This document shows, one piece after another, positions 18,203-28,093 of a stretch of DNA of 64,000 bases. A program made the position numbers and the translations under genes. The stretch is from Kofleriaceae bacterium (GTDB lineage: Bacteria; Myxococcota_A; Polyangia; Haliangiales; Haliangiaceae). Every line of letters begins with the position of its first letter. The stretch's first letter is position 1. The stretch spans positions 1 to 64,000 of the forward strand of contig JAGPCY010000040.1 of the NCBI GenBank assembly GCA_018057825.1, in the 5' to 3' direction. The notes under the pieces are model-generated. The model saw only the letters and a list, made by a program, of their open reading frames with translations. It ran no database searches and had not been told where the DNA came from.

Positions 18203-19402
18203 TCACGCCCGGGCGGCGCGCCGCGACCGGACGATCTTCAGATGGGTCGGGATCACCACCGCCAAGGTCACGACCGCGCCGACCGAAAGGAGCACGAACC
18301 CGATCTCGGGCAGGTGGGCGATGGCCAGCGCGAGGACGCCGAGGTCGATGAAGTCGCGGCGAATGATCTGGGCCGCGGCGTCCGCGACGACCGCGCCCAG
18401 CGTGCGCGGCCCATCGGCCCGCACCCCGGGACCGATCTCGAGGGCCTTCGTGTAGTCCTGGTTGTTGGTCGAGTGGATGACGAAGATGCAGTACCAGTAG
18501 ATCAAGGACAGCGAGGCCACGGTCATGGCCAGGGCGGCGCCGGTGATGGCCAGGGCCGGCCAGCTCGGGTGCAGGTGCGAGACGTGGACGCCGATGCCGG
18601 CGACCAGGGCCAGGCGGGCCAGGTCGTCGCCGATCGCGTCGAGCCAGGCCCCGGTCTTGGACATCTCGAGGCGCAGGCGCGCGACCTCGCCGTCGTTGGC
18701 GTCGACGATGCCGCCGACCACCAAGATCGCCAGGCCGATGATGTGCTCGGTCCGCGTGGGCCCAGCCGCGATCGCGCAGCCGACCAAGGACAGGATGATC
18801 GACAGCACGCTGATCGCGTTGGGCGTGAGCGGCGTGCGCAGGAACAGCTTGGTCAGGGGCCGGGCCGCCGGGCGGTAGAAGTACCGACACAGCCACGAGT
18901 CCAAGGGCTTGTCGACCAGCTCGTACTGCCAGGCGTCGGCGGCGGCGACCGCGGCGCGATCGGGGACCGGGAAGCGGGCGCGGCGATCGACCGCGACCGG
19001 GGTCGCGGCCGGCAGGGCGCGGCGCGCAGCGGCCAGCCCACCGTCGAGATCCGCGGCCAGGGCGGCGACAACCGTCGGGGCGTCGGCGGCGTCGATCGCC
19101 AGGGCCCCGGCGTCGGCGTCGCCGCGCTCCGGGTCGACGGCGTACCGAGCCCCCGGCGCGTCGCCGGCCAGGGGCTCGACCAAGGACGCGGCGACCACCT
19201 GATTGCGGGCGTCGACGACCAGGAGCGGCCCGGTGAGGCGCGGGGCGGCGGCGGTCAGCTCGGCGGCGCTGGCGACCACGACCAGCCGCTCGCCGGTGAA
19301 CCCGGCGCGGGTCGCGACCCGCCGACCACGCTCACCCAAGGTCAGGCCGGTGACGATCCGCCGGTCGCCGGGCGGCGACGCGATGACGAGGGCAGTGCGC
19401 AC
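18203..19402 (-). CDS. CDP-alcohol phosphatidyltransferase with N-terminal extra domain
   Basis: A 399-residue integral membrane enzyme. Residues 185-395 hold the catalytic domain, with the full motif DANDGEVARLRLEMSKTGAW then LDAIGDD (D-x2-DG-x2-AR-x8-G-x3-D-x3-D). It should transfer a phospho-alcohol from a CDP-activated donor to a second alcohol. Residues 1-150 resemble a degenerate nucleotidyltransferase-like fold with no visible GxGTR signature, so its activity is doubtful. Fusions of this type are known for inositol-phosphate head-group enzymes (IPCT/DIPPS). Substrates cannot be told from sequence. Confidence 0.85.
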   Translation of the reverse strand: MRTALVIASPPGDRRIVTGLTLGERGRRVATRAGFTGERLVVVASAAELTAAAPRLTGPLLVVDARNQVVAASLVEPLAGDAPGARYAVDPERGDADAGALAIDAADAPTVVAALAADLDGGLAAARRALPAATPVAVDRRARFPVPDRAAVAAADAWQYELVDKPLDSWLCRYFYRPAARPLTKLFLRTPLTPNAISVLSIILSLVGCAIAAGPTRTEHIIGLAILVVGGIVDANDGEVARLRLEMSKTGAWLDAIGDDLARLALVAGIGVHVSHLHPSWPALAITGAALAMTVASLSLIYWYCIFVIHSTNNQDYTKALEIGPGVRADGPRTLGAVVADAAAQIIRRDFIDLGVLALAIAHLPEIGFVLLSVGAVVTLAVVIPTHLKIVRSRRAARA

Positions 19403-19434
19403 GCGGTGTCGAGGTCGCGGTGTCGAGGTACGAG

Positions 19435-20673
19435 CTAGGAGATCGTGCGCGACAGGCCCATCGCCACCAGGGCGCTATGGACCGCGGCCGCGACCCGATC
19501 CATCTCGAGGCCGATCGTGATCCGCACGTAGCCCGGGAAGCGCGAGGCGATGTCGCGGACGTAGATGTGGTCGTCCTCGAGGCGCTTGCACAGCTCGGCG
19601 GTCCGGCCCTCGGGGACCCGGATGCAGACGAAGTTCCCGGCGCCGCCGGTGCGGACGTCGACGCCGCGGTCGCGGAGGTCGACGACGAAGGCGTCGCGGG
19701 CCTCGTGGGTGGCCGCGACGTAGGGCCGGTAGTAGCTGTCGAACTCGCGCAGCGCCGCGGCGGCCGCGACCTGGGCGAGCTGGTTGACGCTCTTGGGGTT
19801 GTAGAACGGCCGCAGCTCGTCGAGGGTCGCCGGGTGGGCGATCACGTAGCCGCAGCGGACCGAGGCCAGGCAGAACGCCTTCGAGAAGGTCCGCGTCACG
19901 ACCACGTTGCGGAACGCGGCGGCCAGGGGCGCGCAGGTCATCGGCTTGCCGGTGACCGGGTCGAGGGACGCGAACTCGTGGTAGGCCTCGTCGACGACGA
20001 AGGTGACCTCGGGGAACCGCACCGCCAGGGTGCGGACGTCGTCGGCCGCCCACTGGGTGCCGGTCGGGTTGTTCGGCGAGACCAGGTAGACGAGCTGCGG
20101 CCGGTGGAAGGCCACGCCGGCGATCAGCGCGTCGAGGTCGGTGGTGAACGGGTCGGCCTGCTCGAAGCGGATGAGGCCGGCGCCGGTGCCGGCGACGTTC
20201 ACGCAGAAGTGCTCGTAGGTCGGGGTCGGCGCGAGGGCGGTCTTGCCGTGGCCGAGGAGGCCATGGCACAGCAGGATCAACGCGTCGTCCGAGCCGTTGG
20301 TGATGAGCAGGTTCTCGACCGCCACGCCGCAGTAGTGGGCCAGCTCGTGCTGCAGGTCCTCGCCGCCCGAGAGCTGCGGGTACCACTTGAGGAAGTGGCC
20401 GTCGCCGGCCTGGATGTGGGCCACCATGGCGGCGGCCACGCTCGGCGGCGGGGCGATCGTGCCCTCGTTCCAGTCCAGCTTCTGGGCCGCGAACGGCGCC
20501 GCGCTGCGCAGGATCTTCTCGAGGGAGGTGGTCGGGCTGTAGCGCGGCAGCTTGGCCGGCTGGTCCCGGTGCGCCTGGGCCTCGCGCACGGCCGCGAGAT
20601 CGACCACATCGTGCTCGTGGGCGGGGACGACAGCGAGGTGTGCGCGGGACGTGGCCATGTGTCGGGCGACCAT
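19435..20673 (-). CDS. HisC-like class I/II aminotransferase
   Basis: A 412-residue PLP enzyme of the histidinol-phosphate aminotransferase group. LDWNEGT, NGSDDAL, SPNNPTGTQW, DEAYHEF and the PLP-lysine motif TFSKAF are in order. Since it lies inside the CDP-alcohol transferase cluster rather than a his operon, it may make an amino-alcohol phosphate or amino sugar for a head group, not histidinol phosphate. Two start codons (20673 and 20658) are possible. It diverges from the fusion gene at 20885. Confidence 0.82.
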   Translation of the reverse strand: MVARHMATSRAHLAVVPAHEHDVVDLAAVREAQAHRDQPAKLPRYSPTTSLEKILRSAAPFAAQKLDWNEGTIAPPPSVAAAMVAHIQAGDGHFLKWYPQLSGGEDLQHELAHYCGVAVENLLITNGSDDALILLCHGLLGHGKTALAPTPTYEHFCVNVAGTGAGLIRFEQADPFTTDLDALIAGVAFHRPQLVYLVSPNNPTGTQWAADDVRTLAVRFPEVTFVVDEAYHEFASLDPVTGKPMTCAPLAAAFRNVVVTRTFSKAFCLASVRCGYVIAHPATLDELRPFYNPKSVNQLAQVAAAAALREFDSYYRPYVAATHEARDAFVVDLRDRGVDVRTGGAGNFVCIRVPEGRTAELCKRLEDDHIYVRDIASRFPGYVRITIGLEMDRVAAAVHSALVAMGLSRTIS

Positions 20674-20743
20674 GCAAAGCCAGGACCTACCCCGATTCCG
20701 CTGCGTTGCAGGGCCGCCTGTCGGCTTTTCACCACATCTTGAC

Positions 20744-20785
20744 GGGTGTCTGACACCCGAGTGACGTCGGGGTGTCTATCACCCC
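20744..20785. promoter_or_regulatory. two palindromes in the divergent promoter region
   Basis: GGGTGTC-T-GACACCC (20744-20758) is a perfect 7+7 palindrome, and GGGGTG-TCTAT-CACCCC (20769-20785) is a related inverted repeat. They sit between two divergent genes of the head-group cluster, about 100 nt ahead of the plus-strand gene. The shared GGGTGTC half suggests operators of one regulator; hairpin terminators are less likely because no gene ends here. Confidence 0.5.
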
Positions 20786-20847
20786 CCGCGTCGTCGCCGC
20801 GTGCCAGGTCTAACCCACCGGGATCGCGTCGTCCAGTCCATGGTGGT

Positions 20848-20876
20848 TTGACAGGGCGGCCAGGTTGCAGCTTACT
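20848..20876 (+). promoter_or_regulatory. promoter giving a near-leaderless transcript
   Basis: TTGACA (20848-20853) and CTTACT (20871-20876) with a 17-nt spacer. The predicted start of transcription falls at or within a few bases of the ATG at 20885, so the mRNA would be almost leaderless. The -10 matches only in part. Confidence 0.4.
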
Positions 20877-20884
20877 GCCGCGCG

Positions 20885-22261
20885 ATGGGTCAGCCCGTGG
20901 ACGCTGCGGTGATCGCCGTTACCTCCCGGGGGCAGGCCTGGCAGGGCGAGCGGGTGGCCGGGGTCGCGCTGCTCGAGCGCACCGCCATGGCCCTGCACCG
21001 CGCCGGGATGCGCCGGATCCTGGTCGCCGTGGCGGCCGACGGGGCGCCAGCGGTCGCCGCCCAGCTCGCCGCCGCCGCCGTCTTGCGCCGCAACCGGGTC
21101 GAGGTGGCGGTGATCAGCGCGCCGACCACGGCCCAGGCCCTCGTGGCCGCCGTCCCCGAGGCTGGCGCCGTCGTCGTCGGCCCGGCGGTGGTGTTCGACC
21201 CCGGCGTGGCCAAGCGCCTGGCCGCCCTCGACGATCGCGACGGCGACGTCTGGCTGGCCACGGCGCCGGGGGCGGTCGACGGCGCCCTGGCGGTGGCCCG
21301 GACCGCCGACCGGGTGACCGCGGTCGGGCAGGGCGGCGACGTCGCGATCGGTCTGGCCCGGGTCGGGGTCGGCTTCGCCGCGGCCGCGACCGCGGCCCTG
21401 GCCGAGCGCCCCACGGCCTCGGTGGCGGCGCTCCTCGACGCGCTGGTGCGGCGCGACCGGGTCCGCGTGCTCGAGGTCGGCGCCGCCCTGTGGCACCCGG
21501 CCTCGACGTCCGCCGAGCGCGCGGCAGCGCGGACCAAGCTCCTGCGCGCCCTGACCAAGCCCACCGATGGCCTGATCTCCAAGCTGATCAACCGCCGCGG
21601 TTCGCGCGTGGTGACCGGCGCGCTCCTCGACACGGGCCTGACGCCCAACCAGATGACCCTGATCGCGGCGGTGTTCGGTGCGGTCGGCATCGCCCTGGTC
21701 GCGCGCGGCACCTGGGCCCTGGTCGCCCTGGGCGCCACCCTGGTCCAGCTCCAGTCGATCCTCGACGGCTGCGACGGCGAGCTGGCCCGCCTCACGTTCC
21801 GCAGCTCGCGGATCGGTGAGTGGCTCGACTCGATCGTCGACGACGGCATGAACGTGGCGTACCCCCTGGCGCTGGGAGCCGCGGCGGCGGCGCTCCACGG
21901 CGAGCCGGCGTGGTGGTGGGTCGGCGTCGTCGGGGCCGCCGGCTTCGCGACCCACTCGGCGGTGATCTACGCCGACATCGCCCGCCGTCACGGCAGCGGC
22001 AACCCGTTCCTGTTCCGGTGGTGGTTCCAGAAGGACGACGCCTACCTGCAGCAGGCGCTGGCGTCGGGCAGCGGCGGGCTCAACCTGGTCGGGTTCTTCC
22101 ACGCGCTCGGCCGGCGCGATCTGTTCCTGTTCGCGTTCATGGTGTGCGGCTGGCTCGGCCTGCCGGCGGTCGCGGCCGGCTGGTATGCCGTGATCGCCGT
22201 GATCAATGGCGGTATGGCCGTGGCCCACGTCGCCGCCGGCGGCCTGCGCCTGCGCCGCTAG
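20885..22261 (+). CDS. nucleotidyltransferase-like / CDP-alcohol phosphatidyltransferase fusion
   Basis: A 458-residue protein. Residues 1-190 have an alpha/beta nucleotidyltransferase-like pattern without a clear GxGTR loop. Residues 215-450 are the membrane transferase with ILDGCDGELARLTF ... GEWLDSIVDD, all four aspartates of the family motif in place. In archaea and some bacteria such a fusion activates inositol-1-phosphate and joins it to a second alcohol; here the first domain may be only structural. WWFQKDDAY in the loop may shape the acceptor site. The stop codon runs straight into hexanucleotide tract 2. Confidence 0.83.
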   Translation: MGQPVDAAVIAVTSRGQAWQGERVAGVALLERTAMALHRAGMRRILVAVAADGAPAVAAQLAAAAVLRRNRVEVAVISAPTTAQALVAAVPEAGAVVVGPAVVFDPGVAKRLAALDDRDGDVWLATAPGAVDGALAVARTADRVTAVGQGGDVAIGLARVGVGFAAAATAALAERPTASVAALLDALVRRDRVRVLEVGAALWHPASTSAERAAARTKLLRALTKPTDGLISKLINRRGSRVVTGALLDTGLTPNQMTLIAAVFGAVGIALVARGTWALVALGATLVQLQSILDGCDGELARLTFRSSRIGEWLDSIVDDGMNVAYPLALGAAAAALHGEPAWWWVGVVGAAGFATHSAVIYADIARRHGSGNPFLFRWWFQKDDAYLQQALASGSGGLNLVGFFHALGRRDLFLFAFMVCGWLGLPAVAAGWYAVIAVINGGMAVAHVAAGGLRLRR

Positions 22262-22424
<163 letters not shown>

Positions 22425-23240
22425 CTACCCGAGCGGCGCGCCTTCGCCCTTCCCCTCGAGCTCGCGGATCCTCCGGTCGGCCCGCACCACGTCGCGGGTG
22501 CGCACGCCGATCATGATCACCAGCTGCGCGACCTGGGTCGCCGACAGCACCCAGACCGCCAGGTCGAGCCGGCCGATCACCAGGGCCAGCCCCAGCCAGA
22601 ACCACAGGTCGACCTCCTCGAAGCGCCACACCCGCGACGCCATCGTCAGGCCCCAGCGCAGCCACTGGCCGCGGGTCCGCGTCGGCGGTGGCGCGATCGC
22701 GATCGGCCGGGTCCGCGCCATCACCGCCGCCACCGGATCGGCCTGGGCCTCGAGCCAGCGCACCCGCTCGCTCTCGGCGTGGGCCAGCCACTTCATGTAG
22801 CCGCACACGTTCATGCCGGTGACCCCGGCCAGGGCCAGGACGAGGTAGCCCGGCTCGCCCTCGGCGCGCGCGACCTGCCAGCCGGCCGCGCCCATGATCG
22901 CGGCCCAGGTGATCATGTCGGACACCTTGTCGTAGAACGACCCGAGCTTGGTGAAGGCCCGACGGTAGCGGGCCAGGGTGCCGTCCATGTGATCGAACAG
23001 CACGCCGACCTGGAGCAGCACCGCGGCCGCGACCCAGTGGTCGGGCGTGAGGATGAGCGCGGCGGCCCCGAGCTTGGCCAGGTTGCCGACGGTGGTGCAG
23101 CGGTTGGGCGTGACCCAGCGCCAGTCGGCGCACAGCCACAGGACCGCGATGGTCAGCGGCCGCACGATCAGCGCCGCGTACCACTCGGTCGACTGGAAGT
23201 TGCGCAGCCGGCGCAGGCGGTCGGCGGCCGCCGGCGTCAT
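22425..23240 (-). CDS. CDP-alcohol phosphatidyltransferase
   Basis: A 271-residue membrane enzyme without an extra N-terminal domain. The motif DHMDGTLARYRRAFTKLG then SFYDKVSD supplies all catalytic aspartates, with hydrophobic segments on both sides. The ATG overlaps the TGA of the upstream nucleotidyltransferase (ATGA), so the two are translationally coupled: one makes the CDP-activated head group and the other probably transfers it. The C-terminal 40 residues are charged and cytoplasmic. Confidence 0.87.
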   Translation of the reverse strand: MTPAAADRLRRLRNFQSTEWYAALIVRPLTIAVLWLCADWRWVTPNRCTTVGNLAKLGAAALILTPDHWVAAAVLLQVGVLFDHMDGTLARYRRAFTKLGSFYDKVSDMITWAAIMGAAGWQVARAEGEPGYLVLALAGVTGMNVCGYMKWLAHAESERVRWLEAQADPVAAVMARTRPIAIAPPPTRTRGQWLRWGLTMASRVWRFEEVDLWFWLGLALVIGRLDLAVWVLSATQVAQLVIMIGVRTRDVVRADRRIRELEGKGEGAPLG

Positions 23241-23986
23241 CGCCCGGCGCGCTCGGCGGCCAGGCGCGCCAGCTCGGCATCGGCGCGCTCGCGGGCGCCG
23301 GGGGTGTCGACGTCCTGCCAGAACGCGGTGCCGATGTCGGCGACCCGGGCCCGGCCGGTGGCGGCCAGCCGGCGGACGCCGTCGGACAGCGAGCAGTCGC
23401 CGCGGGCGTCGCGCTCGGCGGCCAGCGACTCGAGGAGGGGCGCGCCGATCGCGAACACCCCGCAGTCGACGCAGTCGAAGCCGGCCAGCTCCTTGCCGAT
23501 GTCGACGATACGGCCGTCCTCGGTGCGGACCTTGGTGGCGTCGTCCATGTCGTAGATCTCGTCGAGCCGGCGGTCGACGCACAGGACCAGATCGGCGGCG
23601 GCGAGGTCGGCGGCGGCGGCCACCGCGGCCAGCTCGTGGTCGTAGACGTGATCCGACATCGCCAGGATGAACGGCGTCGGCACCACGCCGCGGGCGGCCA
23701 GGACCGACAGCCCCAGGCCGCGCTGATAGTCGGGGTTGGTGATCGTCGCCAGCTCCATGCGGCCGGCGAACTCGGCGCGCCAGCCGTCGAGGGCGGCGGC
23801 CAGCTCGTCGCCGCGATGGCCGATCACGACCCAGGCGGCGCGCACGCCGGCGGCGGCCATGGCGCGCAGGCTGCGCAGGAGCAGCGGCACGCCGGCCACC
23901 TCCCGGAGCGGCTTGGGTAGGTCGACGCCATCTTCGCGCAGCCGGGTGCCGAGCCCGGCGGCCAGGATCACCGCGCGATCGATCAT
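23237..23986 (-). CDS. sugar/alcohol-phosphate nucleotidyltransferase (IPCT/LicC-like)
   Basis: A 249-residue NTP transferase. The ATG at 23986 puts MIDRAVILAAGLGTRL at the N-terminus, the nucleotide-binding loop. DLPKPLREVAGVPLL, the metal-site aspartate in LAMSDHVYD, and WQDVDTP near the end are the family motifs. Close relatives activate inositol-1-phosphate or phosphocholine with CTP. Its coupling to the transferase at 22425-23240 makes a CDP-alcohol the likely product. Confidence 0.87.
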   Translation of the reverse strand: MIDRAVILAAGLGTRLREDGVDLPKPLREVAGVPLLLRSLRAMAAAGVRAAWVVIGHRGDELAAALDGWRAEFAGRMELATITNPDYQRGLGLSVLAARGVVPTPFILAMSDHVYDHELAAVAAAADLAAADLVLCVDRRLDEIYDMDDATKVRTEDGRIVDIGKELAGFDCVDCGVFAIGAPLLESLAAERDARGDCSLSDGVRRLAATGRARVADIGTAFWQDVDTPGARERADAELARLAAERAGR

Positions 23987-24093
23987 GGCGCGCGCATACC
24001 ACGTGGCCGCGCGCCGCGGCAAACCCCACACAATCGGGCAGGTGGCGGCGGCGCGCGACCGACCTATCCGTGTACGCTGTGCAGCGCGTACCG

Positions 24094-25596
24094 ATGGCGG
24101 CGGCCCCCGAGCTCCGAAACGACGTCAACCGCGGCCTGGCGTGGATCGGCCTGGCCAGCTCGCTGGTCGGCATCCTCGACTTCCTGGCGCTCCTGATCCT
24201 GTCGGCGTTCTGGATCGGGCCCGACGCCTACGGCACCGCGACGATCGCGATCGCGGTGTTCCCGGTGCTCGATCAGCTCACCGACCTGGGCCTGTCGTCG
24301 GCGGTGATCCAGCGCGAGCGCCGCGATCCCGACATCATCTCGTCGGTCTTCTGGATCAACCTGACGATCGCCGGCGTGCTGTTCGCGCTGTTACTCGCGA
24401 TGTCGGGGCCGGTCGGCACGCTCTTCGAGAGCGCGACGATCGGGACGATGCTCATCGTCTACGGGACCAAGCTCCTGTGGCAGAACGTCTACTTCATCCC
24501 GGTGGCGTTGATGAAGAAGGACCTGCGGTTCAAGGAGCTGTCGGTCATCCGCATCATCGCCAACCTGACCGAGTTCGCCGGCAAGGTCGGGTTCGCGGCC
24601 GCCGGGCTCGGGGTGTGGGCCTTCGTCCTCGGGCCTCTCGGGCGGGTCCTGGTCACCGGCATCGGCGCCCAGATCTGCAACCCGTGGCGGCCGCGGTTCG
24701 TGCTCAAGCTGCGCGCGACCTGGGACTACGTGACCTTCGGGCTCAAGGCCTCGGCGTCGCAGATCCTGTTCTCGCTCTACACCAACGCCGACTACTGGGT
24801 CGTCGGCTACTTCTACTCGCCGACCGCGGTCGGCATCTATCGCCTGGCCTTCGAGATCGTCCTCGAGCCGGTCAAGATGATCTCGAACGTGGTGGTCGAC
24901 ATCGCGTTCCCGACCTTCGCCCGGCTGCGCCACCACCGCGACCAGCTCATCGCTCAGTTCATCTCGTTCACCCGCCTCAACCTGGTGACGGTCATGATCT
25001 ACGCCGCGGTGGTGTTCGTGCTGGCCGAGGAGATCGTGACCTTGTTCTTCCCCAAGTACGGCCTGTTCCCGGTCGACTCGGTGCGGATCCTGACCGGGGT
25101 CGCGGTCCTGCGTTCGCTGTCGTACGTGCTGCCGCCGCTCCTCGACGGGGTTGGTCACCCGAGCCGGACGCTCATCTACATGGTGGTCGCGGCGATCGTC
25201 TTGCCGGTCTTGTTCGTGGTCTCGGTGCTCGTCCTCGACGAGCCCCACGGCTTCGAGTCGGTCGCGGTGGCCTGGGCGGTCGGCTACCCGATCGCGTTCG
25301 TCGTGCTCCTCCTCCTCGCGACCTACACGATCAAGCTCCCGGTGCGTTACTTCGTCAGCAAGACCATCGGGGTGCCGGCGTGCATCCTGGCCGGCGGCCT
25401 GGTCGGCGGTGGCCTCAAGTGGGCGCTCCACGGCGCGCCCGACGTCGTCCGCGGCCTGGCGGTCCTGGTCGGGATCGTCGGCGTGTCCGGGGTCCTCCTG
25501 GCCTACACCCAGGGGCTGTCGCCGGCCCGGGCGCGGGCGGCGCTCAAGGGCACGCCGGTCGAGCCGCCGGCCGAGCCGCCGCCCGTCGACGACTAG
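24094..25596 (+). CDS. polysaccharide flippase, second copy
   Basis: A 500-residue membrane protein with about 12-14 spans, starting GLAWIGLASSLVGILDFLALL, and the charged loop VALMKKDLRFKEL near position 160 common in Wzx/lipopolysaccharide translocases. The ATG at 24094 is preferred to GTG 24070. The C-terminal tail is Pro-rich (EPPAEPPPVDD). It shares its final CTAG with the convergent gene's stop codon. It lies back-to-back with the nucleotidyltransferase at 23237-23986. Confidence 0.85.
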   Translation: MAAAPELRNDVNRGLAWIGLASSLVGILDFLALLILSAFWIGPDAYGTATIAIAVFPVLDQLTDLGLSSAVIQRERRDPDIISSVFWINLTIAGVLFALLLAMSGPVGTLFESATIGTMLIVYGTKLLWQNVYFIPVALMKKDLRFKELSVIRIIANLTEFAGKVGFAAAGLGVWAFVLGPLGRVLVTGIGAQICNPWRPRFVLKLRATWDYVTFGLKASASQILFSLYTNADYWVVGYFYSPTAVGIYRLAFEIVLEPVKMISNVVVDIAFPTFARLRHHRDQLIAQFISFTRLNLVTVMIYAAVVFVLAEEIVTLFFPKYGLFPVDSVRILTGVAVLRSLSYVLPPLLDGVGHPSRTLIYMVVAAIVLPVLFVVSVLVLDEPHGFESVAVAWAVGYPIAFVVLLLLATYTIKLPVRYFVSKTIGVPACILAGGLVGGGLKWALHGAPDVVRGLAVLVGIVGVSGVLLAYTQGLSPARARAALKGTPVEPPAEPPPVDD

Positions 25597-26333
25597 CGGC
25601 GCTCGCGGGCCGCGACCAGGGCCTCGGCGCGCGCCAGATCCTCAACGTTGTCGATCTCGATCACCGTGCAGTCGTGGACGTCGACGATGCCGAAGCGGAG
25701 CGCGCCGCGACCGAACAGGCGGGCGTAGGCGTACTCGTAGTACTCGCCGGTCTTGCCCTCGTCGCGCAGGGCGCGCAGCTCGGCGAAGGCCAGGGCGGCC
25801 GCCGCCGGTGACAGCCGCGACACGCCGATGTACTCGCCGACGCAGGCCTCGGGCGCGAGCTGCTTGGACAGGCCGATCACCGCGCCGTCGCCGTCGACCT
25901 GGGCCTTCATGGTCTCGTCGTCGAGCTCGGGCCGGCAGTCGACCGCCAGGACCGCGTCGCCGGGGGCGGCCAGCACCTTGGGCAGCATGTGCTCGTCGAG
26001 GATCACGTCGCCGTCGAACTGCAGGAAGCCGTCGCCGCCGACCGCGGCCTCGGCCACCGCCAGCGACCAGAAGTTGTTCCACGGCTGGTACATCTCGTTC
26101 TCGACCACGACGCAGTCGCCGAACCCGCCGGCGGCCAGGGCCGCGCGCAGGGTGTCGAGGCGGTAGCCGCCGACGATGATCACGTCGGTCATCGCGAAGC
26201 CGACGGCCTTCAGGTGGTCGAGCTGGCGAAACAGGATCGGTCGCCCCAGGACCGGGACCAGGACCTTGGGGCGATCGTCGGTGAGCGGGGCCAGGCGCGA
26301 GCCCATGCCAGCGGCCAGGATGACGGCCTTCAT
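25593..26333 (-). CDS. LicC-type nucleotidyltransferase
   Basis: A 246-residue NTP transferase beginning MKAVILAAGMGSRLAPLT with RPKVLVPVLGRPIL. The NEMYQPWNNFWSL and FLQFDGDVILDE segments and the central ELDDETMK stretch are like those of phosphocholine or phosphoethanolamine cytidylyltransferases. Likely makes a CDP-activated alcohol for the CDP-alcohol transferases next to it. Start ATG 26333 matches the family. Convergent with the flippase (stop codons overlap) and divergent from the gene at 26441. Confidence 0.87.
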   Translation of the reverse strand: MKAVILAAGMGSRLAPLTDDRPKVLVPVLGRPILFRQLDHLKAVGFAMTDVIIVGGYRLDTLRAALAAGGFGDCVVVENEMYQPWNNFWSLAVAEAAVGGDGFLQFDGDVILDEHMLPKVLAAPGDAVLAVDCRPELDDETMKAQVDGDGAVIGLSKQLAPEACVGEYIGVSRLSPAAAALAFAELRALRDEGKTGEYYEYAYARLFGRGALRFGIVDVHDCTVIEIDNVEDLARAEALVAARERR

Positions 26334-26440
26334 CGCGCCTCGATCATCGTCGGAGTGGACACGCGCGGACGATACGCGAACGACCTCGCGAGTCAAGGCG
26401 CCGGCTTGCTGGCGCGCGGCGGCTGTGGCACTGACTAGCG

Positions 26441-27448
26441 GTGACCGCGCCGGTGTTCGTCGACTACGCCGACCGCGGTGCGATCGCCGGCCTGCGCCTG
26501 GGCGGGATGTCGATCGTCGAGCGGATCGTGCGCGACGCCGCGGTGGCCGGGGCGCCGGCCGCCACCGTGCGGCTGGCCGCCGCCGACCGGCCGAGCCTGC
26601 CGAGCTTGCCGATCGCGGTCACCTGGCTGCCGGTCGACGCGCCGCCGCCGGCCGACGCGGTCGCGGTGCCGGGCGACGTGATCGCCGGGGTGCAGATCGT
26701 CGATCGCGCCAGCCGCAAGGCCGCGGAGCGCGCGCTCATGCAGCAGTGTCGACGGTCCTACGACGGCCTCGGCGACACCTACGTGATCCGTCCGGTGTCG
26801 CTGCGCATCACGCCGCACCTGGCCGCCCTCGGCGCGACCCCCAACCAGGTCACCTGGGCCAACGCCGTGGTCGGGCTGGCGGCGTGCGCGCTGGTCGCGG
26901 CCGGGCCGCGCTGGGCCCAGGTCGCCGGCGGCCTCGCGATCTTCCTCCAGGTCGTCCTCGACTCGTGCGACGGCGAGCTGGCCCGCATCCGCCACCGCTA
27001 CAGCGCCTTCGGCCGCGGCCTCGACAACGTCACCGACGATCTGATCGACCTCGGCATGACGGTCGGGTTCGGCCTCGCCCTCGGCGGCGCCTGGCTGTGG
27101 CTGGCGATCGGCGGCGCGGTGGCGCGGGCGTCGTGCGCGGCCATGATCTTCCGCGCGGTGGCGCGGATCGGGCGCCCGGGCGACGTCATGGCCTTCCGCT
27201 GGTTCTTCGATCGCGCCGACGCCGCGCTGGCCGAGCGCTTCGAGCACAAGCTGACGCCGATGGCGGTGGTGCGATCCCTGGGGCGGCGCGACGCCTACGT
27301 GATCGTGTGGGCGATCGCGTGTCTGGCCGGCGTCCTCGAGCCAGCCCTGGTGCTGGCGCTGATCGTCGCCTACGGCTACTTCGGGCTGTCGCTCGCCCAC
27401 CGGGTGGCGCGGGCCCGACGGCCCGTCGAGGACCGGGCCGGGATGTGA
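26441..27448 (+). CDS. CDP-alcohol phosphatidyltransferase with N-terminal extra domain
   Basis: A 335-residue protein, the fourth of its kind in 9 kb. Residues 1-95 are a shortened alpha/beta domain like those of the proteins at 18203 and 20885. The membrane transferase follows with LDSCDGELARIRHRYSAFGR then GLDNVTDD, a complete catalytic motif. The start is GTG 26441. It lies 40 bp upstream of ribE on the same strand, but the gap is short and no terminator is visible, so some read-through is likely. Confidence 0.83.
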   Translation: MTAPVFVDYADRGAIAGLRLGGMSIVERIVRDAAVAGAPAATVRLAAADRPSLPSLPIAVTWLPVDAPPPADAVAVPGDVIAGVQIVDRASRKAAERALMQQCRRSYDGLGDTYVIRPVSLRITPHLAALGATPNQVTWANAVVGLAACALVAAGPRWAQVAGGLAIFLQVVLDSCDGELARIRHRYSAFGRGLDNVTDDLIDLGMTVGFGLALGGAWLWLAIGGAVARASCAAMIFRAVARIGRPGDVMAFRWFFDRADAALAERFEHKLTPMAVVRSLGRRDAYVIVWAIACLAGVLEPALVLALIVAYGYFGLSLAHRVARARRPVEDRAGM

Positions 27449-27488
27449 CTTGCGTCGGCCGGCGCCGCGCGGTAAGTGCCAGCCGCCC

Positions 27489-28093
27489 GTGTTCACCGGC
27501 CTGATCGAAGACCTCGGCACTATCGCCCGCGCCGACCGCCGCTCCGACGCGCTGGTCCTGACGGTGCGGCCGGCGGCGATCCCCGTCGGCGAGCTCGGCC
27601 TGGGCGACTCGGTGGCCCACGACGGCGTGTGCCTGACCGTGACCGAGCGCGGCGCCGACACCTATCAGGTGCTGGCCGGCGCCGAGACCCTGGCCAAGAC
27701 CACTCTGGGCGAGCGCCGGGTCGGCGATCGGGTCCACCTCGAGCGCGCCCTGGCCTTGGGCGCGCGCCTGGGGGGCCACCTGGTGGCTGGCCACGTCGAC
27801 GGTGTCGGCGAGCTGGTGAGCCGGGTCGATCGCGGCGCCAACGTGATCCTGACCTACCGGCCGCCGCGCGAGCTCCTGCGCTACGTGATCGTCAAGGGCT
27901 CGATCGCGATCGACGGGGTCAGCCTGACGGTCAACGCGGTCGACGACGCCACCTTCGCGGTGGCGATCATCCCGCACACGGTCTCCGCCACCCACCTGGG
28001 CGCCCGCCGCCCCGGCGCCCGGGTCAACCTCGAGGTCGATCTGATCGGCAAGTACGTCGAGAAGCTGGTCGCCCCTTACCAGGAGTCACGCTG

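Noticed and set aside
20746-21819. Plus-strand frame overlapping the CDP-alcohol transferase
   Set aside because: It is an Arg/Pro/Gly-rich shadow of the real gene at 20885.
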